Origin: Parasulfitobacter algicola
GTDB taxonomy: Bacteria; Pseudomonadota; Alphaproteobacteria; Rhodobacterales; Rhodobacteraceae
Assembly (NCBI RefSeq): GCF_013315265.1
Contig: NZ_JABUFE010000003.1
Location: 1-64,000 of the forward strand
Direction: 5' to 3'
DNA: 64,000 nucleotides
Numbering within the stretch: the stretch's first letter is position 1; the number at the start of each line of letters is the position of its first letter. A program made the position numbers and the translations under genes. Under the pieces are notes generated by a model. The model was not told the origin of the DNA and made no database searches. It was given only the letters and a program-made list of their open reading frames with translations. Positions 7,575 to 16,919 of the stretch are shown in pieces.

Positions 7575-8063
7575 ATGTATATTCAAACCACACTGCAGGG
7601 ATGGATCCTGCGTATAATGAACCTGTCATTGCTTATCCTTTTCCCCGTCGCCTGGTTCGCACCATTGATGCGTGCGGGTCTTTTGCCGTTGTTTGGATTG
7701 TCTGAAATCAGCGTGATATCGGGGCTTCAGACGCTATGGGACAGTGATGTGTTTCTGGCGCTTATGGTCACGGCGTTCGCGCTGTTCGCCCCTTATCTGA
7801 AAACCATCGGTCTTGGCTTGATCCAGTTCCGGTTACTGGACCGGCGCGCTTTGCCGTTTGTCAGTTATCTGGGTAAACTGGCAATGGCTGATATCTTTCT
7901 GGTCGCCCTTTATGTAGTCGTTTTCAAAGGTGTTGGCGTTGGTAAAATCGAAATCGCATGGGGGCTTTATTTGTTCACATCCTGCATTGTGATATCGGTT
8001 GTTCTGTCGATCTTGCAGGATCGGATGGATAAAAAAGCGGCCCCTTTGGACACAGATACATAA
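7575..8063 (+). CDS. PqiA-like paraquat-inducible family membrane protein
   Basis: 162 residues with four hydrophobic segments. The overall pattern, with the FGLSEISVISGLQTLW and FRLLDRRALPFVSYLGKLAMADIF blocks, fits the PqiA family of integral membrane proteins linked to lipid transport across the envelope. It abuts radA with no gap (radA starts at 8064) and follows mlaF, consistent with an envelope-lipid role. The start at 7575 gives MYIQTTLQGWILRIMNLS. The family call rests on pattern only. Confidence 0.75.
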   Translation: MYIQTTLQGWILRIMNLSLLILFPVAWFAPLMRAGLLPLFGLSEISVISGLQTLWDSDVFLALMVTAFALFAPYLKTIGLGLIQFRLLDRRALPFVSYLGKLAMADIFLVALYVVVFKGVGVGKIEIAWGLYLFTSCIVISVVLSILQDRMDKKAAPLDTDT

Positions 8064-9428
8064 ATGGCGAAATCCCCCAGCTTTACCTGCACCGCTTGCG
8101 CGGCCAGCTATACCAAATGGTCAGGGCGGTGTGAAAATTGTGGCGAATGGAATTCAATCGTTGAAGAAAAGCCGCTGACGGCGGGACCGTCGTCAAAGTC
8201 TTTGGGCAAGGCACGTGGTCGTACGATTGAGTTGACAGATTTATCCACCAAAGAAACACCGCCCGAACGCACTTTGGCGGGCGTGGATGAACTGGACCGC
8301 GTGTTGGGCGGCGGTCTTGTTCAGGCATCGGCCATACTTGTGGGGGGTGATCCAGGCATCGGTAAATCAACGCTTTTGTTACAGGCCGCCGCCCGGTTTG
8401 CGCGGAATGGACTGAAGGTCATTTATGTTTCAGGCGAAGAAGCCGCTGCACAGGTTCGCATGCGCGCGGATCGACTGGGGCTGACGGAAAGCCCGGTCAA
8501 GCTGGCCGCAGAAACCAATTTGCGTGATATCCTGACCACACTGGATGCTGAACGCCCTGATTTGGCGATCATCGACTCGATCCAGACCATGTGGGCCGAT
8601 CACGTTGAGGCCGCACCGGGATCGGTCAGCCAGGTGCGCACCGCAGCCCATGAGCTGACGACATTCGCCAAACAGCGCGGGATCGCGGTTGTGATGGTGG
8701 GGCATGTCACCAAGGACGGTCAGATCGCAGGCCCCCGTGTCGTGGAACATATGGTTGATACGGTTTTGTATTTCGAAGGCGAACGGGGCCATCAGTTCCG
8801 TATCCTGCGTGCCGTCAAGAACCGCTTTGGGCCTGCCGATGAAATCGGTGTGTTCGAAATGACAGGCAAAGGTCTGGCCGAGGTCAAGAATCCATCGGCT
8901 TTATTTTTGTCAGAACGGGGCAATCCCGCGCCTGGATCAGTGGTTTTTGCCGGGATCGAAGGCACGCGACCTGTATTGTGCGAATTTCAGGCCCTTGTGG
9001 CGCCATCACCGCATTCGCAAGCACGTCGGACAGTCGTTGGTTGGGATGGTGGACGGTTGGCCATGATACTGGCGGTTCTTGAATCCCGGTGCGGCATTCC
9101 TTTTACTGGCTTGGATGTTTATCTGAACGTGGCAGGTGGGTTGCGTATTGGTGAACCGGCGGCAGATCTGGCTGTTGCGGCTGCTTTGCTGTCTGCGCGA
9201 GAAGACGCCACTTTACCGGCTGAGTGTGTCCTTTTTGGCGAAATTAGCCTGTCAGGGGCCCTAAGACCCGCGGTTCAAACCGAAAATCGGTTGAAAGAGG
9301 CGCAAAAACTTGGTTTCACATCTGCTATAGCGCCTACCAGTGCCAAACCGGTGGCTTTGTCCGGCATCGCTGTTCGACAGTTTGATGATTTGACAGGTTT
9401 TGTAAGTGACGTATTTGGCGCACGGTAG
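8064..9428 (+). CDS. radA: DNA repair protein RadA
   Basis: RecA-like ATPase that promotes branch migration during recombinational repair. The 454-residue protein has the full architecture. An N-terminal zinc finger CTACAAS...CENCGEW is followed by Walker A GGDPGIGKST near residue 94, the RadA motif KNRFGPADEIGVFEM, and a C-terminal Lon-protease-like domain (LNVAGGLRIGEPAADLAVAAA). It begins immediately after the PqiA-like stop. Confidence 0.95.
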   Translation: MAKSPSFTCTACAASYTKWSGRCENCGEWNSIVEEKPLTAGPSSKSLGKARGRTIELTDLSTKETPPERTLAGVDELDRVLGGGLVQASAILVGGDPGIGKSTLLLQAAARFARNGLKVIYVSGEEAAAQVRMRADRLGLTESPVKLAAETNLRDILTTLDAERPDLAIIDSIQTMWADHVEAAPGSVSQVRTAAHELTTFAKQRGIAVVMVGHVTKDGQIAGPRVVEHMVDTVLYFEGERGHQFRILRAVKNRFGPADEIGVFEMTGKGLAEVKNPSALFLSERGNPAPGSVVFAGIEGTRPVLCEFQALVAPSPHSQARRTVVGWDGGRLAMILAVLESRCGIPFTGLDVYLNVAGGLRIGEPAADLAVAAALLSAREDATLPAECVLFGEISLSGALRPAVQTENRLKEAQKLGFTSAIAPTSAKPVALSGIAVRQFDDLTGFVSDVFGAR

Positions 9429-9452
9429 CGCAGGGGCGAAGGAGCGAGGGGC

Positions 9453-10121
9453 ATGGAAGGTTTTACATTAGTGGACGGCGGCGTTGCCGTTGTGATCATA
9501 TTATCCGCCATTTTGGCGTATTCGCGTGGTTTTGTGCGCGAAACCATGGCTATCTTGGGGTGGATCGGTGCGGCCATTGCTGCGTTTATCTTTGCGCCGG
9601 ATGTTGAACCCCTGATCAAGGAAGCCCCGATTGTCGGTAGTTTTATTGGCGATAGCTGCGAATTGGCAATCACAGTCGCTTTCGCGACAGTTTTTGCGGT
9701 GGCGCTTGTGATCTTTTCGCTGTTCACGCCGCTTCTGTCCGGCATGATACAGCGGTCAGCATTGGGCGGGTTGGACCAAGGGCTTGGTTTTCTGTTCGGT
9801 GCACTTCGCGGTGCACTTCTTGTTGCGATTGCGTTTTTTATCTATGATGTTGCCTTGCCCAATCAAGAGATTGCAATGATTGATGAATCCCGGTCTGCGC
9901 AGGTTTTTGCATCGGTAACAGGCCGCATTGAAGATCGTGATCCGGAACAGGCATTGGGTTGGGTTACACAGCAAGTTCAGCAGCTTGTCGGTGATTGTGG
10001 TGCCGGATCAGATCCTGTTGTCACACCAGAACCAGTACCAGCCGAGGTTATACCGCAAAATACACCTGAGCCAGCGCCAGAACAACCGGCCGAAGAAAAC
10101 CCAGTTATTATTATTGAATAA
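9453..10121 (+). CDS. cvpA: CvpA family membrane protein
   Basis: 222 residues with four membrane segments in the first 150, and a Pro/Glu-rich tail (PVVTPEPVPAEVIPQNTPEP) ending in VIIIE. CvpA proteins are inner-membrane proteins first linked to colicin V production; in proteobacteria the gene usually precedes purF. Here purF does not follow: a terminator and an opposite-strand gene come next. The repeat-rich acidic tail may vary freely. Confidence 0.88.
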   Translation: MEGFTLVDGGVAVVIILSAILAYSRGFVRETMAILGWIGAAIAAFIFAPDVEPLIKEAPIVGSFIGDSCELAITVAFATVFAVALVIFSLFTPLLSGMIQRSALGGLDQGLGFLFGALRGALLVAIAFFIYDVALPNQEIAMIDESRSAQVFASVTGRIEDRDPEQALGWVTQQVQQLVGDCGAGSDPVVTPEPVPAEVIPQNTPEPAPEQPAEENPVIIIE

Positions 10122-10140
10122 TCCGGATGCTTGAAAAGCC

Positions 10141-10170
10141 AAAGGCCGATGCATATCGCATTGGCCTTTG
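10141..10170. terminator. Bidirectional intrinsic terminator
   Basis: AAAGGCCGATGC / GCATTGGCCTTT pair around ATATC, with T-rich flanks on both sides. It lies between cvpA and the convergent membrane protein gene and suits both. Confidence 0.75.
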
Positions 10171-10172
10171 TC

Positions 10173-10520
10173 TTAAAACACCATGAAAAGGGTTGGGACC
10201 ATCGCCACACCAAAAGCAGGTGGCACGACCTTTTTCAGATAGAGGCGATAGGGCAACGCGGCTTGCCCCGGACCTGGATACCAGCGGATCAGCTGAATAA
10301 CGGTCACGACGAACAAGCTCCAACCCGTTACGGCGTACCACGATAAGACTGTGCTTTTTCCTATGGCTCCGGGCGAAATATCAGGCGTCTGCGTCAGATA
10401 TTCCTGAAAAAAGCCAAGCCCCAGAAAACAAGCGGCAATGCACCATAAAAATAGTGTGGGCCAACGGAATGGCATAAGGGCCAGCAACAGAAAAAAGATC
10501 GTTTGAAGAAGAATGGGCAT
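10173..10520 (-). CDS. Small membrane protein of unknown function
   Basis: 115 residues, with four strongly hydrophobic stretches (start MPILLQTIFFLLLALMPF). There is no recognisable motif apart from a basic turn LPYRLYLKKVVPP. It stands alone, convergent with cvpA. The upstream 10521-10759 gap (239 bases) is AT-rich with no gene seen. Confidence 0.55.
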   Translation of the reverse strand: MPILLQTIFFLLLALMPFRWPTLFLWCIAACFLGLGFFQEYLTQTPDISPGAIGKSTVLSWYAVTGWSLFVVTVIQLIRWYPGPGQAALPYRLYLKKVVPPAFGVAMVPTLFMVF

Positions 10521-10759
10521 GGAAAATATATATCTATGATGTGCAGTTCTTTATGGATTATCAGTCAAAATATGTTTTCTCTAGGCAAAACAACAATCTT
10601 ACGGCATATTAATAAAGATTAATAAGGCCGTTTGCTTTTGATCCTGCTGTCTTGCGACTTTGATTACATAAAAGAAAACGGTCTATGCTGTCATCGACGA
10701 CTTATGCCTATGCATGTGGGGGGTGCAGGTCGTTGTGTAAAAATGGGCTATGAAAAGAA

Positions 10760-11635
10760 ATGACCATCGGAAGACTTATCCTGAATTGTCTCGCGGCACC
10801 TTTTGGCGCGTTCCTTATTCTTTTTTATGCGGTACCTTACGTACTGCTTTTGTTGGCGGCGATATATTTCGCCCCTGTGCTGCAACTGCCGGAAAGTACC
10901 AGCCTTGCAATGGCTGATATGGCGGCAGGACCGGTTGCATCTGTTGTGGGCAACGAAGCCCCGGTTGTGACTGCAAGTGTTATCCAAACGGCGATAACAG
11001 CGTTGATCCTTGGGTTTTTAACGCTTTTGCTGGTGTTCCAACTGCACAGGCTTGCTGGTCGGATTGTGGATATCGGCGGCTATTCCATGATGTCGAATTA
11101 TATCGTTCCGGCACGGTCTTGGATGGCGACATCGGGTTTGATGTTGATCATTCTGGGCGCTGTGGTTGCTGTTGTACTGAGCGTTGATACCGAGATTTTG
11201 GCGATTAATGAATTGCAGCAGCAGATAACGGTCGTGCCGCAAACGCTGGTGGCGTATCTGATATCAGGTCCGGTACAGGGGCTTTTTCTGATTACGGCGT
11301 TGTTTTTCGGACTGACAGGTGTGTCAGGTATCAAGCGGGCTGGATATCTTGAAGGGATACGAACCTTTTCGCGTGGATTTTCGGCACTTTTGATCATGTC
11401 ATTTGTCTTTACGGTCCTAATTGCAACGGCTGGTTTTTTCTTTCAGACCTATGTGCTGCCAGCCTTGGGCTTTACGTCTGTTCCGCGGACTTGGGTGCTG
11501 ATGGGTGAGGTTGCGCTGTTATGGGCGACGATGTCGTTTGTCAGTGCGGCTTGGTTCAAGCGGATGAGTGTTCGGGTCTATAACAACACCGGATCTGACA
11601 TGAAACGCCGCCTGTATCAGGGGTATGTTGGCTGA
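10760..11635 (+). CDS. Polytopic membrane protein of unknown function
   Basis: 291 residues with about six hydrophobic segments: near residues 12-40, 75-97, 118-140, 170-195, 215-240 and 255-275. Two loops are polar. No transporter or enzyme signature is visible. The C terminus KRMSVRVYNNTGSDMKRRLYQGYVG is basic and probably cytoplasmic. It is tail-to-tail with another membrane protein gene 6 bases away. Confidence 0.6.
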   Translation: MTIGRLILNCLAAPFGAFLILFYAVPYVLLLLAAIYFAPVLQLPESTSLAMADMAAGPVASVVGNEAPVVTASVIQTAITALILGFLTLLLVFQLHRLAGRIVDIGGYSMMSNYIVPARSWMATSGLMLIILGAVVAVVLSVDTEILAINELQQQITVVPQTLVAYLISGPVQGLFLITALFFGLTGVSGIKRAGYLEGIRTFSRGFSALLIMSFVFTVLIATAGFFFQTYVLPALGFTSVPRTWVLMGEVALLWATMSFVSAAWFKRMSVRVYNNTGSDMKRRLYQGYVG

Positions 11636-11641
11636 TTTTTG

Positions 11642-12073
11642 TTATGAAGCAACCAAGTGGCTGGGCCATTTGCTGAGTGCGAAGTGCAACACCAGCATCA
11701 TCCCCGCCCATAGCAAAAGGGTCAGCGGATAACTGAACAACGCGTCCGCAACGGCAATCATACCCATCAAAGTGCCATATCCAGGCGCGAATAAACTGCC
11801 TCCGACGGCGGCCCCAATGATGGTTGCCAGAACGGCACCCATAGCAGATATCAACAGGGCATGACGACTATTGCGCCCAAAAGCCCATGCCGAGGCCAGC
11901 CCACCTGTGCAGCCACCGACGAACGCAGCCAGTAGAAAGCGCGATGTCTCAGGCAGATAAAATGCTGACCAAACTTCATGCAGCACATACATGATTAATC
12001 CGAAACACAGCCCGATCAGGCCCATAGCCAGACTAATGGTAAACGTGCGCATTTGTTTGAAATAGGTCGTCAT
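11642..12073 (-). CDS. Membrane protein of unknown function
   Basis: 143 residues with four hydrophobic segments, including glycine-rich helices (AAFVGGCTGGLASAWAFG and ATIIGAAVGGSLFAPGYG). No family assigned. It converges on the preceding gene. Upstream (12074-12373) are 300 bases holding a possible small transcript, described separately. Confidence 0.55.
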   Translation of the reverse strand: MTTYFKQMRTFTISLAMGLIGLCFGLIMYVLHEVWSAFYLPETSRFLLAAFVGGCTGGLASAWAFGRNSRHALLISAMGAVLATIIGAAVGGSLFAPGYGTLMGMIAVADALFSYPLTLLLWAGMMLVLHFALSKWPSHLVAS

Positions 12074-12255
12074 GATCTGTCCCCTTTTGCAGAAAGACTG
12101 CCCCTAGGGTTTGCAGAGACCCGCCAGCATTTGTGCAGGGTTTGTGCAAATTCATTACTCATTTTAACCCATCGTACATCCGTGACTTGTGTGTGCGGGG
12201 CTGTGAAGCTAATGGTGAAAAGTCTGGATCCAAACCCCCAGACGACGGAGATTTT

Positions 12256-12343
12256 ATGTTTACGATTGCGGGCAACCGCTAGTTCCTGAAAACTGGAACA
12301 CCTGAAACCAAAGACCGTTCACGCAATTGGCTGAACGGCCTTT
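12256..12343 (+). ncRNA. Possible small RNA or leader with 8-codon ORF and terminator
   Basis: A short frame ATG..TAG at 12256-12282 encodes MFTIAGNR. It is preceded by GACGGAG at a proper ribosome-site distance. A strong intrinsic terminator follows at 12310-12343 (AAAGACCGTTCA / TGAACGGCCTTT). The unit lies in an otherwise empty gap 5' of yjhX. It could be a small RNA, a leader peptide attenuator for the yjhX-GNAT pair, or only a terminator for an upstream transcript. No clear promoter was found. Confidence 0.35.
12310..12343 (+). terminator. Intrinsic terminator before yjhX
   Basis: AAAGACCGTTCA pairs with TGAACGGCCTTT (one A-C mismatch) around CGCAATTGGC, followed by CGTCTTGTT. Confidence 0.65.
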
Positions 12344-12373
12344 CGTCTTGTTCGTATAAAATCGAGACATTCA

Positions 12374-12631
12374 ATGAACATCTCAAAACATGAGCAGCGT
12401 GTTTTGCATGTTTTGGCGCAAGGTGGTGCAATCCATTATGAACGCGCCAAGAACGGTAAAATACGCAAAATTATATGCTTCACTCGCGACGGTCATGTGC
12501 TGACCGACTGCACGATGAACATATTCCAACGTTTGCGAAAACGGCGTTTTGTCAGGTCTGAAAACAGCAAACCTTACCGTGTGACACGGCTGGGGATCGT
12601 TTGTGTTCGATCACAGGCCGACAATCGCTGA
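12374..12631 (+). CDS. yjhX: YjhX family (UPF0386) protein
   Basis: 85 residues closely following the E. coli YjhX pattern: MNISKHEQRVLHVLAQGG, LTDCTMNIFQRLRKRRFV, and a tail RSQADNR. YjhX has been proposed as the toxin of a toxin-antitoxin pair with the acetyltransferase-like YjhQ. Here a GNAT acetyltransferase gene follows within 26 bases, which matches that pairing. The toxin activity itself is inference from family reports. Confidence 0.85.
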   Translation: MNISKHEQRVLHVLAQGGAIHYERAKNGKIRKIICFTRDGHVLTDCTMNIFQRLRKRRFVRSENSKPYRVTRLGIVCVRSQADNR

Positions 12632-12656
12632 AAATGAAATCAAAGAAAGAAAAGCA

Positions 12657-13121
12657 ATGATAATTAGATTAACCACATCGAATGATATTCCAGCCTTGCA
12701 ACAGGTTTTGGATGGTACGGAACTGTTTCCCAGTGATATGCTGCCCGATATGCTTGCCGGTTTTTTGACGGTTGCGGACAGCCCCAATATTTGGCTGACG
12801 TGTGAAGACGCAGGTCAGCCAGTGGGCTTTTGTTATGCTGTTCCGGAAGATCTGGCTGATGGCACATGGAACATGCTTGCGATTGCTGTTTTACCGTCGT
12901 GCCAAGGGCGCGGTTTCGGGGGTGCTGTTGTTCAGCATCTTGAAGACGTATTGCGGGGCCGCCGCGCGCGCATTCTGATCGCAGACACATCTGGAACCGA
13001 TGAGTTTGCGCAGACACGCGCGTTTTATCAAAAGAGCGGTTATGCCGAAGAAGCGCGCATTCGCGATTTTTGGGCCGCTGGTGATGATAAAGTTGTCTTC
13101 TGGAAATCGTTGACAGACTAA
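12657..13121 (+). CDS. GNAT acetyltransferase, possible YjhQ-like partner of YjhX
   Basis: 154 residues if read from the ATG at 12657 (MIIRLTTSNDIPALQQVLD), which has AAAGAAAG upstream. An earlier in-frame ATG at 12603 would overlap yjhX by 29 bases. The acetyl-CoA binding loop LAIAVLPSCQGRGFGGAVVQ (Q-x-x-G-R-G-F/G-G) lies near residue 80. The substrate is unknown. The pairing with yjhX mirrors the yjhX-yjhQ order in enterobacteria. A strong terminator follows. Confidence 0.8.
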   Translation: MIIRLTTSNDIPALQQVLDGTELFPSDMLPDMLAGFLTVADSPNIWLTCEDAGQPVGFCYAVPEDLADGTWNMLAIAVLPSCQGRGFGGAVVQHLEDVLRGRRARILIADTSGTDEFAQTRAFYQKSGYAEEARIRDFWAAGDDKVVFWKSLTD

Positions 13122-13132
13122 ACCATACGAAT

Positions 13133-13169
13133 GCGCCTTGCCCGAACGTCGTGGGCAAGGCGCGCTTTT
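13133..13169. terminator. Intrinsic terminator between the GNAT gene and the opp operon
   Basis: Perfect 11-bp stem GCGCCTTGCCC / GGGCAAGGCGC (13133-13143 and 13153-13163), followed by CTTTTA. It can serve the GNAT transcript and, in reverse, the opp operon. Confidence 0.75.
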
Positions 13170-14796
13170 AGGCTATTGTGTTTGCATGTTCTTTCAGCAC
13201 TGATTTCAAATCAAAGGCAGCGCGCATCAGGTGGCGTGTGTAATCGCTGGTGGGGGCATTAAAGATATTTGCAGTGCTACCATGTTCGACGACTTCGCCA
13301 TTCTTCATGACCATAACGGTGTCAGACAGGGCGCGAACGACAGACAGATCATGACTGATAAAGATATAAGACAGCTCAAGTTCGGTCTGAATATCGCGTA
13401 AAAGGGTGATGATCTGTTTTTGCACAGACCGATCAAGGGCTGAGGTCGGTTCATCCAGCACCATCACAGTAGGCCGCAGGATTACTGCGCGCGCGATGGC
13501 GATGCGCTGGCGTTGGCCGCCAGAAAATTCATGTGGAAAGCGGCGGCGCACGGCAGGGTCCAGATCGACGGCGCGCAGGGCCTCGGTCGCGCGGCGATCA
13601 CGGTCTTTGGCGCTGATGCCCGGTTCATGCACCAGCAAACCTTCGGTGACGATTTCGCCCACGGTCATGCGGGGGCTGAGCGATCCGTAGGGATCCTGGA
13701 ACACCATCTGCAGATCACGGCGATAGGCTTGCATCTGGTGGCGGCTTAGCCCGCTGATGACATTATCTGCAAACACCACACGGCCATCGGATGGTAAAAG
13801 CTGCAGGATTGCGCGGCCCAGGGTGGATTTTCCAGAACCCGATTCCCCAACGATACCAAGGGTTTGTCCCTTTTGCAGCGACAGACTGACATCTTTAACT
13901 GCTTTCACTTCGCGCAGTTTGCCCCCCAGAAACCCGCCGCCACTGGAAAAGGTCACAACCATATCGTTGGCACTTAGAACCATCGGGGCTGTTTCAGGAA
14001 CGGGATCTTTCGTACCGTCGGGCTCTGCGCCTAACAGCAGTTTTGTATAGTCCTCGCGGGGGGCATTGAAAATCTGTTCGGCTGGCCCTTCTTCAACCAC
14101 CTGGCCGGCGCGCATAACGTAAACGCGGTCGGCAAAGGCGTCCACAATCCCAAGATCATGGGTGATAAACAGGATCGACATGCCCAGACGCTTTTGTAGG
14201 TCCGCCAAAAGCGCCAGAATTTCGGCTTGAATGGTCACATCCAGGGCCGTTGTTGGTTCATCGGCGATCAACAGGTCGGGGTTATTAGCCAGTGCCATTG
14301 CGATCATCACACGTTGGCGCTGTCCGCCGGACAGTTCGTGCGGATAAGCCTTCAGCCGATCTTTCGCATTCGGGATCTGAACCAGTTCCAGAAGTTCCAG
14401 CGCACGGTCGCGGGCGGCTTGTTTGGATAGCCCACCATGCACGCGCAAGGGTTCGCAGATCTGAAATTCGATCGAATACAACGGATCAAGTGATGTCATG
14501 GGTTCCTGAAAGATCATCGTAATCTTGGCACCGCGAATTTTGTTCAAATCGGATTTTGACATTCCGATCAGCTGTGTGCCGCGATAAATGGCGGATCCGC
14601 GTACAGTACCATTATCAGCCAGAAGTCCCATGGTGGCCATCATCGCCTGGCTTTTGCCCGAGCCGCTTTCGCCAACGATGGCGACTGTTTCGCCAGGTAT
14701 CACTTTCATGTTCACACCGCGCACTGCATCGACCGGCCCATCGGGGGTGTCAAAACTGACATGGATGTCTTTGATGTCTAAAATCGGATCGGTCAC
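13168..14796 (-). CDS. Oligopeptide ABC transporter ATPase, fused OppD-OppF type
   Basis: 542 residues when started at the GTG at 14796, which lies one base past the stop of the upstream permease. An ATG at 14838 would extend it into that gene. There are two complete nucleotide-binding domains. The first has Walker [22 protein letters not shown] and [12 protein letters not shown]. The second has [23 protein letters not shown] and [12 protein letters not shown]. The single chain replaces the separate OppD and OppF pair and energises import of oligopeptides by the adjacent permeases. It is the last gene of a four-gene leftward operon. Confidence 0.92.
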   Translation of the reverse strand: MTDPILDIKDIHVSFDTPDGPVDAVRGVNMKVIPGETVAIVGESGSGKSQAMMATMGLLADNGTVRGSAIYRGTQLIGMSKSDLNKIRGAKITMIFQEPMTSLDPLYSIEFQICEPLRVHGGLSKQAARDRALELLELVQIPNAKDRLKAYPHELSGGQRQRVMIAMALANNPDLLIADEPTTALDVTIQAEILALLADLQKRLGMSILFITHDLGIVDAFADRVYVMRAGQVVEEGPAEQIFNAPREDYTKLLLGAEPDGTKDPVPETAPMVLSANDMVVTFSSGGGFLGGKLREVKAVKDVSLSLQKGQTLGIVGESGSGKSTLGRAILQLLPSDGRVVFADNVISGLSRHQMQAYRRDLQMVFQDPYGSLSPRMTVGEIVTEGLLVHEPGISAKDRDRRATEALRAVDLDPAVRRRFPHEFSGGQRQRIAIARAVILRPTVMVLDEPTSALDRSVQKQIITLLRDIQTELELSYIFISHDLSVVRALSDTVMVMKNGEVVEHGSTANIFNAPTSDYTRHLMRAAFDLKSVLKEHANTIA

Positions 14797-14797
14797 G

Positions 14798-15946
14798 TCA
14801 ACGGTCCTTTGGGTCAAGTGCATCGCGCAGGCCGTCACCCAGAAAGTTCAAGGCAAACAGCAGAATGGTTAGGGCAAGCGACGGGTAAATCAGCAGATAA
14901 GGCGTGCCCTGAATATCGCGTGATCCGTTTGAAATCAGCACACCAAGCGATGTCAGCGGGTTCTGCACGCCAAGTCCCAGAAACGACAGGAACGATTCCA
15001 GCAAGATCACCTTGGGCACCATCAGTGTCGTGTAGACGATCACAGGACCAAGTGTATTGGGGATAATGTGGCGTTTGACGATTGAGACGGGTTTGACGCC
15101 CAACGCTTCGGCCGCGCTGACAAATTCCCTGCGGCGCAATGACAAGGTCTGGCCGCGCACGATCCTGGCCATATCCAGCCATTCAATGGCGCCCACAGCA
15201 ATGAACATCAGGAATATGTTATTACCGAAAAAGACGACCAGCAGAATGACGAAAAAGATAAACGGCAGGGAATACAGGATATCAACCACGCGCATCATCA
15301 CACTATCGACCATGCCGCCGATAAAGCCAGCAATGGCCCCGTAAAGCACACCGATCAAAAGTGCTACGGCCGTGGCGGCCGCCCCAATTAGCAAGGATAT
15401 TCGAATAGCAATTACAATACGTGCCAGCTGATCACGCCCATTGCTGTCGGTTCCAAAGATAAAGCGGTATCGCTGCACATCCGATTGCATTGTGACGGTC
15501 AAATTGTCTGGCGATATCTCGATCACGCGTGTGTTTGCAAACAGATCCGACCGGTCCATATAGCGCGTCACGCGTTCGTCGATTTCGCGGGATGACGTTG
15601 CGGTGACAGTCAGGATATCGCCGTCCAATTCGACGCTCTGTGGCTGCAGACGCGCGCGGGTGATCACGCGTTCAGCCGATGGCAGGATATCTTCGGTGGG
15701 GGGATAAAGCTGCAGACTGGCCGGTTCGCGGGTAAAGTCGCGATAGCTGTTGTCATAGTCATGCGTGGTCAGCATTGGGCCGAACGTACCGATCAGGATA
15801 TAGATGATCAGGATGGCCAATGATGCCATTGCGGCTTTGTTCTTTCGCAGACGCAGCCAAGCGGTCGCCCAAAGTGATCGGCTGGTGCCAAGGTCAAGTT
15901 CGTCTATCTGGATGTCTGTTTGTGTGTCTGACATTGGGTCACTCAT
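14798..15946 (-). CDS. oppC: Oligopeptide ABC transporter permease, OppC type
   Basis: 382 residues from the ATG at 15946 (MSDPMSDTQTDIQID), which overlaps the OppB stop by 8 bases. The first helix (about residues 40-60) is followed by a soluble insert of about 130 residues, longer than in most OppC. It contains an odd YPPTEDILPSAERVITRARL segment. The five-helix DPP permease core has the EAA-type loop SAAEALGVKPVSIVKRHIIP. The long periplasmic insert is seen in some OppC members. Confidence 0.9.
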   Translation of the reverse strand: MSDPMSDTQTDIQIDELDLGTSRSLWATAWLRLRKNKAAMASLAILIIYILIGTFGPMLTTHDYDNSYRDFTREPASLQLYPPTEDILPSAERVITRARLQPQSVELDGDILTVTATSSREIDERVTRYMDRSDLFANTRVIEISPDNLTVTMQSDVQRYRFIFGTDSNGRDQLARIVIAIRISLLIGAAATAVALLIGVLYGAIAGFIGGMVDSVMMRVVDILYSLPFIFFVILLVVFFGNNIFLMFIAVGAIEWLDMARIVRGQTLSLRRREFVSAAEALGVKPVSIVKRHIIPNTLGPVIVYTTLMVPKVILLESFLSFLGLGVQNPLTSLGVLISNGSRDIQGTPYLLIYPSLALTILLFALNFLGDGLRDALDPKDR

Positions 15947-16862
15947 AGCGAACACGCGGATCAAGGGCCGCGTAAAGGATATCGACGATCAGATTGAAGA
16001 TCAGAACGAAGACGGCGATGACAATCACGGTACCCATCACCAGCGTATAGTCACGGCTAAGGGCGGCGTTCACGAATTCACGGCCAATACCGGGCAGCCC
16101 AAACACTTGTTCGATGACGATTGAGCCGGTCAAAAGGCCCGCAGCGGCAGGTCCCAGATAGGACACAGCAGGCAGGCAGGCGGCACGCAGTGAATGGGTC
16201 ACGACAATCATGCGTGTGGGCAGACCATATGCGCGGGCTGTGCGAACGTGGTCTGATCTAAGGGCCTCGATCATGGCGCCGCGAATTAGCCGGGCGATCA
16301 CGGCCACTTGTGGCAGGCCCAGGGCGATGACTGGCATCACAAGGTTTGCGGGATGCCCGCCGCCCCACCCCCCTGTTGGCAAAAGGTTCAAGGCCACACC
16401 GAAGATCAGCGCAAGGATGGGGGCTACGACAAAATTCGGAACTGTGATGCCAAAGGTTGCGATGGCAATCACGGTATAATCAATCCAACTGTTCTGGCGC
16501 AGGGCTGCGATGCATCCTAGAATGCTGCCAAAGACCACGGCCATCAACAGCGCCAAACTGCCCAGAAGCATCGACACCGGCAAACCGTCAGCCAGAAGTT
16601 CATGAACCGAAAAGTCACGGCGGAAAAAACTGGGGCCCATGTCGCCTTGCAACAGATTACCCAGATATCGGAAATACTGTTCGTAAAGCGGCTTATCCAG
16701 ATGGAAGTAAGCGTTCAGGTTAGCCAGAACGGTAGGTTCCAGCGCGCGTTCCGCGTCAAACGGGCCACCCGGTGCGATGCGGATCAGAAAGAACGCAACG
16801 GTCACGACCAGAAATAACGTCGGTATCGCGCCCAATAGGCGGCGAAGAATATAGCGTATCAT
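15939..16862 (-). CDS. oppB: Oligopeptide ABC transporter permease, OppB type
   Basis: 307 residues, six membrane segments, N-terminal MIRYILRRLLGAIPTLFLVV typical of OppB/DppB, and the EAA loop TARAYGLPTRMIVVTHSLRAA. It forms the transmembrane channel with OppC. It ends overlapping the OppC start and begins 57 bases after the binding-protein gene. Confidence 0.93.
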   Translation of the reverse strand: MIRYILRRLLGAIPTLFLVVTVAFFLIRIAPGGPFDAERALEPTVLANLNAYFHLDKPLYEQYFRYLGNLLQGDMGPSFFRRDFSVHELLADGLPVSMLLGSLALLMAVVFGSILGCIAALRQNSWIDYTVIAIATFGITVPNFVVAPILALIFGVALNLLPTGGWGGGHPANLVMPVIALGLPQVAVIARLIRGAMIEALRSDHVRTARAYGLPTRMIVVTHSLRAACLPAVSYLGPAAAGLLTGSIVIEQVFGLPGIGREFVNAALSRDYTLVMGTVIVIAVFVLIFNLIVDILYAALDPRVRYE

Positions 16863-16919
16863 GGGGTTTTGTCCGAAAAAATGGTCCGGGCAAGGGCTGC
16901 CCGGACCGGGTTATAGGGG

